From Schistocerca nitens (taxonomy: Eukaryota > Arthropoda > Insecta > Orthoptera > Acrididae), in contig NC_064616.1 of NCBI RefSeq assembly GCF_023898315.1, positions 648,516,974 to 648,580,973 of the forward strand: 64,000 nt of DNA, given 5' to 3'. The translations under genes were made by a program, and so were the position numbers. The first letter of the stretch is position 1, and each line of letters opens with the position of its first letter. Below, piece after piece: positions 56,925 through 64,000 of the stretch. The notes beneath the pieces were generated by a model. It made no database searches and was not told the DNA's origin. It saw only the letters and a list, made by a program, of their open reading frames with translations.

Positions 56925-56998
56925 GGTGTTCTCCCGCCGAAATATCGGCGGTCGCTGAAAGTGTTACCTGGCTGAATTCCCGGAAGTTATTCGAAAAT
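56925..56998. repeat. Fragment related to the long-hairpin repeat
   Basis: Contains CCGAAATATCGGCGG and CTGAATTCCCGGAAGTTATT, which resemble the end of the arms at 37616-38206 (CTGCATAACCGGAAATTATT). A single arm only. Confidence 0.5.
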
Positions 56999-57009
56999 TG
57001 TGTCACTTG

Positions 57010-57261
57010 TGCACTCACATCTGTCAAAGTATTCAAACAGATATTTCTTATAAATATCTGTGGTTATGTTAATGAAATTTCAAGCTATTACTAACATTTT
57101 ACATAAATGAAATATTTTCATGACTTATTTTTTTAAATTATTGTCTTTTTCATCACATTAAGGTTGTAACAATCACTTTTACAATATATACACACACTCT
57201 AAGACAATAAAATAAAATAAAATAAAATAAAAAATGATGCACCATGTAACAATTATCGACA
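57010..57261. other. AT-rich spacer with (AAAAT)n
   Basis: A pentanucleotide AATAAA-type repeat lies at about 57205-57232. No coding feature. Confidence 0.7.
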
Positions 57262-58583
57262 CGGCACGGAAATCTGTAGTTGTGATGAACGTGTATAGAC
57301 AAACAAATGATAACAAGTTCAGAAAATTGGATGATTTATTCAAGAGAAAGAGCTTCCCAACTTGAGCAAGTCAATAATGTGCTGCTCCACCTCTGGCCCT
57401 TATGCAAGCCATTATTCGGTTTAGCATTGATTGATCGAGTTGTTGGATGTCCTCCTGAGGGATATTGCACCAAATTCTGTCCAATTGTCATGTCAGATTG
57501 TCAAAATCTCATGCTGGTTGGAGGACCCTGCCCAGAATGCCCCAAATATTCTCAATTGGGGAGAGATCTGGTGACCTTGCTGGCTAAAATAGCATTTGAC
57601 AAGCATGAAGGCATGCAGCAAAATCTCTCATCGTGTATGGGCGGGCGTTACCTTGCTGAAGTGTAAGACCAGGATTGCTTGCTATGAAGGGCAACAAAAT
57701 ATGGCATAAAATATTATCAATGTAGTGCTGTGCTGTGAGGGTGTCGTGGGTGACAACCAAAGGCAGCTTGCTATGAAATGAAATTGTACCCCAAATCATT
57801 ACTCCTGGTTGCTGGGCCACATGGCAAGCAACAGTCAAGTTGGTATCCCACCACTGTCTGGATCATCTAGAGAAATTTCTTTCACTTGGAATCTCATTGA
57901 CTGGAATACAATTGTCTTCAGCGAAGAGTTCCACTTCAAATAGAGCCCGGTGACCAGTGAAGGTGTGCCTGGAAATGCCCCAGACAGTGGCGGGATACCA
58001 TCCTGTCTGTCACTCGCCATATGGTCTGACAACCAGGAGTAGTGGTCTGGGGTGCCATTTCTTTTCATAGCAGGACTCCTTTGGTTGTCATCTGCAACAC
58101 CCTTACAGCACGGCAGTACATCAACGATATTCTATAACGCATTTTGTTGCTCTTCACAGCAACCTATCCTGGGCTTGCACTTTGGCAAGATAATGCTCAA
58201 ATGCACACAATGAGTGTTTCCACTTTTGTCTTCGTGATTGCCAAATCCGACCATGGACAGCAAGGGAGCTGGATCTCTCCCCAATTGAAAACATTTGGAG
58301 CACTATGGGCAGGGCACTGCAACCCGCTCAGGATTTTGACAATCTAATGCACCACCAATTGGATAGAATTTGGCACTAGATCCCTCAGGAGGACATCCAA
58401 CAACTCTGTCAGTCAATGCCTTGCCAAATCATGACTTGCATAATAGCCAGAGCTGTACCAACGTGTTGTTGACTTGCACAATTTGAGAAGCTTTTGCTGT
58501 TGAATAAATCATTCAACTTGTCTGAAATTGTATTCATTTGCTTGTCTGTACATGTACATCACATCTATTAATTTCTGTGCCAC
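57262..58583. mobile_element. Head-to-head pair of Tc1-like 3' halves
   Basis: 57262-~57840 (minus) and ~57845-58583 (plus) are inverted copies of the same Tc1 family. Outer ends match (GGCACGGAAATCTGTAG against the complement GGCACAGAAATTAATAG), and both carry GTTGTTGGATGTCCTCCTGA in opposite directions. The minus copy encodes GVMIWGTISFHSKLP and LTLQQGNARPYT, with the catalytic Asp changed to Gly. The plus copy has IVFSEEFHFK (the first Asp of FSDE changed) and many stops. Neither has a transposase N-terminus. Confidence 0.75.
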
Positions 58584-58670
58584 TCAGATAATTTGTGGTG
58601 TATTGTTTTATCTGTCTTAGCCCAGCTCAATTTTGCTTGATTTACTTATTACAAACAGCAAAATATATAC

Positions 58671-58934
58671 CCGCAGTATGTAGTATGGTTCGTTGGTTGT
58701 TTGTCTTGATTTTCAGTGCATCAATATCAACAGATGCTAGAAGCTTTATTTTGTTTTCATCACCTAAACGCACAGCAAGATTGACTGGTGTCCATCCATC
58801 TTTGTTCTGAGCTTTTGTCTTTGCCCCAAATCTGAGAAGCAAACTGACAATATCACAAGATGATGTGCCAGAATTAGCACAAGCAAGCATAAGTGGGGTC
58901 CATTCGCCTCGTTTCACAGCATCCACAGTTACAC
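58671..58934 (-). CDS. Ankrd16: ANKRD16 exon: ankyrin repeats (middle part)
   Basis: A 264-bp host exon on the minus strand. It encodes VDAVKRGEWTPLMLACANSG, IVSLLLRFGAKTKAQNKDGW, TPVNLAVRLGDENKIKLLAS and NNQRTILHTA, about two and two-thirds ankyrin repeats, in the same order as ANKRD16. The acceptor is TTATTTTCAG before 58934 and the donor GTATAT begins at 58670. It starts and ends in phase 1, as does the exon at 39326-39724. Joining the two completes a standard ankyrin helix (ILHTAALHGR), which supports direct splicing across the 18.9 kb intron. The frame is intact. Upstream exons (about 110 residues by comparison with mammals) should lie right of this one and were not seen before 64000. 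Confidence 0.85.
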
Positions 58935-60239
58935 CTGAAAATAATTAACAAAATTTTATTGCAGATTTTCAGCTCAGAAAAAAGAATTTAATGCATCAGT
59001 TTTGTAATAGCGATATCAGCAGCTGGAGTGCTTGGATTGTGCAAAGCAATTAGTTTACTTACTTTACTACAAATTTCTGAATGGACATGAATGTTTGTTA
59101 CCTTTTGTGTTTGTAAATTAGTACTTTGTTCTTGTTTTCTTTGGTTTTCTGATTGTGTACATGAGTTAGGCTGGAATGTAAGAATTTTGTAGTGTAGTTT
59201 TCACTCACCTATAAGTGCCACTGTCACCTGATTTGAATAGATGAAAACTTATCTCAGTAGGCTTTCGGCGGCTTTCTCAGGAAGGAAGATTAAGAGCACC
59301 ACTTATGCCAGCCAGAATACTTGGTTTGTGCAAAACATTTAGTTAATAGACAGAAACAGTAGTCATGTCAAGTAGAAACATGGCCGTAGTATGACCGTTG
59401 GAGGGTCATCTCATCCAAGATGTGAAGGAGGCTCAATCAGATGGGATTCATACTGGATCAGCTAACAACAAGTAATGATACTTGTCACCATCAATAATAC
59501 CAGTTATATGGTTAAACTGTAGAATACCACTTAATAGGTCAGATACACTTTACACTGAGAACGAAGCCACTTGGGTAGCTGTGCATGTGTTGCTTCCACA
59601 TGATGGTTGCTTTTTCAGATCAGAACTACTATTATATCAGACCAATATGTAATTAGGTGTAGAGGTGCAGTAACAAACAGAGCAACAAGCAAGTCATCTG
59701 AATTTATTATAGAGATGAATACAGATCCTCGAATATCAGAACAAGTAAATGTAATATTATACAACTGAAAAAGCATTCAGAGAAAGATGTCAGAATTACT
59801 TTCACTAATTAATGGTAGCAAATCAAATTTAATACTTTGAATAGGAAGGTAGCTAAAATCAGAAACAATCAGTAGCAATCACAAGTACATGCAGGATACC
59901 AATGGTGACGATATATTTCTAGATAAATAAAATGACGAAGTGTCAAAGGTGGGCCATAAGTAGTCTTTTGGTGTTACTATCACAAATGCACAGCAATCAT
60001 CATCATGTGTGTGGAATTTTTCGATAGAAATTATGAAAGTTTCATATGTGAATGGCCTTCTCATGCCATAGAGATAGTGGGAGTTTTTAGTAAGTAAATA
60101 ATGTGGTTCACACAGTCCTAAACACTGTCACAATACTGCAAAATAGTTCACTTCACAAAATGCAGAAAAGTAGTATTCTATGATTACAACATCAAAGAGT
60201 CACAATTGGAATCTGTCAACTCATTCATTGGAGATGCCA
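58935..60239. other. Unassigned sequence (probable ANKRD16 intron)
   Basis: No transposon ends or motifs that I can support. The short minus frame 60064-59879 is unremarkable. Confidence 0.45.
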
Positions 60240-60780
60240 CATGAATAAACTTCAGTTAATTTGTAAGATACTGGGAAAATATTGTAGGATACAGTCTACT
60301 TACAAAACACTTGTGCGTCTCATCCTAGAATACTGCTCAAGTGTATGGCACCCATACCACACAGGACTAACCAACGATACTGAATATATACAAAGAAGGA
60401 CGATGTGAATTATCATCAATTTCTTTTACTCATTCAAGAGTATCACAGAAACACTGAAAAACCTGAATTGGCAGAGGCTTGTAATTATGTGTGAACTATT
60501 GTGTGAAAGCCTACTTACAAAGTTCCAAGAGCCGTAATTATTAGGTAAATAATCTAGGAATATATTACAGCCTGTTACATGCTGCTCCAGTAGGGACTGC
60601 AAAGACAAGATTAGACTAATTACAGCATGCACAGAGACATTTAAACAGTCATTCTTGCCATGTTTCATTTGCAAATGAAATACGAAGAAGCCAAAATATG
60701 TGGTAAAATGGGAAGTACCCTGTCCTATACAGTTCATAATAGTTTTCAGTGTAGAGATATTGATGTAGATTCAAACATAG
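60240..60780 (+). pseudogene. CR1-like LINE C-terminal fragment
   Basis: The plus strand shows YKTLVRLILEYCSSVWHPYH (~60295-60355), NDTEYIQRRTM, then after frame changes a stretch with CKDKIRLITACTETFKQSFL. The end near 60755-60775 has GAGATATTGATGTAGATTC, the GATGTA-type tail. Same broad family as 41165-45213; 5' truncated before the RT catalytic site. Confidence 0.75.
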
Positions 60781-61194
60781 AATGTTGGACGTACAATGCC
60801 CAGTTTGCCTTGCTGAACATATTGTTGCTAATTTATTTCAGACACCACTCTGTCTAATAGTTATATCCACTAAGGGAACTAGTCATTGGGGTGCAGATCA
60901 TTGATCACTCCCTACTGAGGAGTGTCTGTGAGGGCCGGAAAGCACATTGAGTAATCAACATTGGAGAACCACATCGTAGCAATTATAAAGTGTTGGTGCT
61001 GTGCCCCATTTTTAAATAAAATAACTCATGTTTTCCAAAAGCATGAAGCTCTCTCCAGCTCAACTCGTGGGTTAGCTTGTTGCAGAGACCCATCACACAT
61101 AACCAGTGAATCCCCAATTCTTTAAAGAATCGTACTTTCTAAAATACGTAAAAAAAAGTTTGATTATTTTACAAATGAATTAGTGTGTTAAATA
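60781..61194. other. Unassigned sequence
   Basis: No supported feature. Confidence 0.4.
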
Positions 61195-61890
61195 TTCGAC
61201 GTTAAGGATGTAAGCGACAAAAAGTTTGAAAAGGTCTGAAATTATGCTTAAAGTTTGTCAGAAATTGCTACATGCTCTCATTGTGAAACACTGAATGAAC
61301 ACAATCTGGGTAATTTGTGCTGCATTTTAAGCAAGAGCTAGTATTTCATGCCTCTCAATGTTTATGATGTCATATCTCATGAAGTATGTGTTGTACAATT
61401 ATATATTTTGCATGTACATTCAGTGGTATATGTGGATCCTGTCTGCAAACTGTGTTTTGAATAGTCAGTAGTAAAAAGTAATAAATTAAAAAATCATGTC
61501 TGATGCTTAAGTTTTACTGCACGCACAGTGAAAATGTAGTAAGTGATAAACTTGATTCCTTCCATCTTTCTTGGGGGTGTCAGAGTGAAAAGGTTTTTTA
61601 AAGATTTGAAATCATATGTGAAGTTTGTTGAAAGTCACTAAGTGTTCTCATTCTCAAATACTGGATAAATAAAGTCCAGGTATCTGCAAGCTGTCAGTTA
61701 TGTGCTTCAATATAACAGTTTCTGACTGTAATGCTTGTCTTCTTGTGTTCAACTTTTAACACAAGAATATACCTTTTAATGAGTAGAATATAACAACATT
61801 TTAATTTCTTAAATTTTGTCAGTAGACGGCCAAAAGCTATAACTGTGAGAGTCTTTTTGTTGTGCCTACCTGCGACTCAGCATGTCCACT
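61195..61890. repeat. Two diverged copies of a ~367-bp repeat
   Basis: A block around 61221-61320 (AAAGTTTGAAAAGGTCTGAAAT...AAGTTTGTC...CTCTCATTGTGAAACACTG) is repeated in altered form around 61588-61690 (TTTAAAGATTTGAAATCA...AAGTTTGTT...CTCATTCTCAAATACTG). 61840-61920 ends with ACCTGCGACTCAGCATGTCC, which I recall as the end of an abundant locust repeat. Confidence 0.55.
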
Positions 61891-61920
61891 ATATAGTGAG
61901 TAGCAACCTATCTTTTGTTT

Positions 61921-62447
61921 GACCACATGAAAGGAAAATTTATTTCCAATTCACGTAAATTGGATTTACTTTATTTCTGTGCTACTTTCCCTTGACTGGG
62001 CACACAAATCAGTATAATTTTAATCTAAGAAGTACTCAAATACAGTGTGCCTATCAGGTTAAACCACAGATCAACTGCCGCAGTCTCGAGCAGACAACCC
62101 TGTTTTGCATGCAAAATTAAGAGTTCTGCCTGGCAAGTTGCATGTAACAATAAGCGGCTTTAAATTACTTCATTTTTAGTTGATATGCTGGAATGTCTGC
62201 TTAGAATAAACATATAGAAAATAGTTTACTTAGAAAAATAAAAATGGACATAAATAAACTAAGATTGACTGGTATTCAGAAACAACACATTTTATTGTTT
62301 TCCACTGAACATAGTTCTTCCCAAATGAATTAGCCTTGATATGTGCTTGTTATTCAAAATCATTAATGTTTTGCTGGAAAAAAAAAAGAAAAATGCAAAG
62401 ATGAACACAAAAGTTTCTGCTACATGGTCAGCAAAGACCATGTGTGT
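61921..62447. other. Unassigned AT-rich sequence
   Basis: No supported feature. Confidence 0.4.
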
Positions 62448-62575
62448 GGCTTGGTGGCTCAGTGGTAAAGTGTCAGGCGAGAGTTCCAAAGACGTTTGGT
62501 TTGATACTCAGGCAGTCCTTGGATTATGAGCTCTCATTTTTCACTTCTTTCATCACTGGCAATCTTCGTTGTTGT
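62448..62575 (+). mobile_element. Old tRNA-derived SINE
   Basis: A tRNA-like head with an A box (TGGCTCAGTGGTAAAGTG, ~62455-62472) and a weakened B box GGTTTGATACTC (62498-62509). A short body follows. No target duplication is visible. Confidence 0.55.
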
Positions 62576-63124
62576 TAAAAATGACAAGTTCACCATGGTT
62601 CAGAATCTACATTAAATTATAGGTCCTCCTATAAATGGCTCGGTAAGTCAAGATCAGAGGAAGGAAACAACATACCACCTCTAATGGAACTGTGCCTAGT
62701 AAAGCACTGTAGTATTCAAAACCTTCAGGTAGACGACAGCAAACACTGTACAGCTTTTTATTTTGATACTGACTACCAACCAGGCTGTTCATCAAGATGA
62801 TGCCCACCGCCAAACTGTTGCCAAGAACAAAGTTGACCACTTTGTGGCAGAACATACAGCTGAGCACAATTTACTCAATTTCAATGGATGTGTCATACAA
62901 CACAAGCCACCTGGACCCTACCTTCCACCACCAGCTTCTCTGAACTATGCACATGGGAGTATTACAACACATCCTATGCTCCTATAATCGTCATGGCCCC
63001 AATCTCTGGTAACCCATCCAACAGTTTCCTTCCTCTGTCCCGTCATCCCCTCCCAATTCACCTCTCCACATCACCTTCAGCGTGTGCCCCTCCCCACTGG
63101 TTCTGACAACCATGCATCATGTCC

Positions 63125-63230
63125 CTGGCCTATCTACCAGCAACCCTCTCTCCCATATTCCTAGCCAGCAAACCGGTTGCCTCCCTCCGAGCTGCTAGCC
63201 TCTCACCCTCAACACCTCTCCCTGCCTCCT
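63125..63230 (+). repeat. Left arm of a perfect 106-bp inverted duplication
   Basis: Every base of 63125-63230 matches the reverse complement of 63761-63866. This arm sits inside the C-rich repeat; the other has different flanks. Confidence 0.95.
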
Positions 63231-63344
63231 GTTTCTCTCTCTCACCTTCTATCCACCCCACGAGACACTATCCCCACTAAATCCAGTCCACCTGCCGAAA
63301 TTGAGCATGTCACTATTCGTCCAGCTGGCACCATGTAGGGGGTA

Positions 63345-63347
<3 letters not shown>

Positions 63348-63419
<72 letters not shown>
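63348..63419. repeat. (GT)n microsatellite
   Basis: About 36 GT dinucleotides. Confidence 0.95.
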
Positions 63420-63424
<5 letters not shown>

Positions 63425-63480
63425 CTCTAGCTTGAAAAAGGATTACTTTGAAACCTAGCAAGCTTGTTTTCTTTTGTGAG

Positions 63481-63760
63481 TGCCTATTGACAACTTAACA
63501 CTTCTGATTTTCAGTGCATGGTCTCCTTTAATACAGAGATATTTATAATATTAACTATATCAAGATAATATTTACTATGCCTATTTCCTTCAACAGAGCT
63601 GCAGCCCAAACTTGTACTGTTATTCATACCATTAAGTACAGAAGTGAGTCAGCTGTTACTTGAGAGTGCATAGTAAGTTGGGCTGGAATCAGCAACCTAC
63701 ATTTCACTAAAGGAATAATGGGCAACATTACACATTGATATACTGAAGCCAAAAGTGGCA
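63481..63760. other. Unassigned sequence between inverted duplication arms
   Basis: AT-rich spacer with no supported feature. 63867-64000 is likewise unassigned. Confidence 0.4.
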
Positions 63761-63866
63761 AGGAGGCAGGGAGAGGTGTTGAGGGTGAGAGGCTAGCAGC
63801 TCGGAGGGAGGCAACCGGTTTGCTGGCTAGGAATATGGGAGAGAGGGTTGCTGGTAGATAGGCCAG
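63761..63866 (-). repeat. Right arm of a perfect 106-bp inverted duplication
   Basis: Reverse-complement copy of 63125-63230, starting at AGGAGGCAGG and ending at GGCCAG. Its flanks do not match those of the left arm, so it looks like the pasted copy. Confidence 0.95.
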
Positions 63867-64000
63867 ACAAAGCAAATAGGTTTGAATAGGAAACAGTGGT
63901 ACATGAAGTACTAATTGTACACCTAATATTACCTTTGATGCAGCCGAAGTAAATGTTTTATGCTGTTAACCAGTATTGGTCATCATAAGAACTAAAAAAG

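Larger units (their letters stand above)
39725..58670 (-). other. Ankrd16: ANKRD16 intron (~18.9 kb), transposon-filled
   Basis: The interval between the two ankyrin exons, with a GTATAT donor at 58670 and TTTCTTTCAG acceptor at 39725 on the minus strand. The contents are listed separately. 39728-40689 has no supported feature beyond weak LINE-like sequence from ~40600. Confidence 0.75.
62640..63480 (+). repeat. Unclassified C-rich interspersed repeat with (GT)n tail
   Basis: A CT/CA-rich block (about 62870-63300) leads into the GT microsatellite at 63348-63419 and then a short 3' block (CTTGAAAAAGGATTACTTTG). I recall this arrangement as an abundant locust repeat. No protein recognised. Confidence 0.5.

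Noticed and set aside
63249-63461. A His-Thr repeat frame across the GT microsatellite
   Set aside because: Low-complexity translation of the dinucleotide repeat, no other support.

Overview
The window looks like intronic and intergenic DNA from a very large, repeat-packed insect genome, most probably an orthopteran. A Schistocerca-type locust is my best guess. It rests on tRNA-headed SINEs, a Tc1 family and a LINE with an AAC-rich tail that I recognise as locust-like; I could not check this against a database. There are no operons, bacterial features or CRISPR arrays.

The only host gene I can support is on the minus strand. It is two ankyrin-repeat exons (58671-58934, then 39326-39724) whose phases and repeat register fit each other and whose protein matches ANKRD16. 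They are separated by a ~19 kb intron filled with transposons. Earlier exons should lie beyond 64000, and the last exon lies left of 39326 or outside the window.

Region by region: 1-2853 is the decayed gag-pro-pol and LTR of one Gypsy-type element. 3835-19900 is a nested stack: a LINE with an inverted 5' part is split by a ~12.5 kb Gypsy element (4165-16673, LTRs, 4-bp target duplication). That Gypsy contains a CR1-like LINE in one LTR, a Tc1 fragment, and a Tigger transposon that itself carries a 474-bp MITE. 20170-21481 is a dead mariner. 26232-29517 is a full-length RTE-like LINE with an 11-bp target duplication. 30.4-32.7 kb holds LINE relics. 33013-34360 is a non-autonomous hAT with a nested MITE. 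34.6-38.2 kb is a run of fold-back elements. 38.5-39.3 kb has two SINEs.

Inside the ANKRD16 intron lie a full-length CR1-like LINE with an esterase-type ORF1 (41165-45213), three Tc1 elements, a TTAA-flanked Mutator/Kolobok-like element with an open 210-codon reading frame (46667-48058), Gypsy fragments and a head-to-head Tc1 pair (57262-58583). To the right of 58934 are a CR1-like fragment, degenerate repeats, a SINE and a perfect 106-bp inverted duplication. Nearly every transposon protein carries stops or frameshifts, so this is mainly a record of past insertion layers around one conserved gene.
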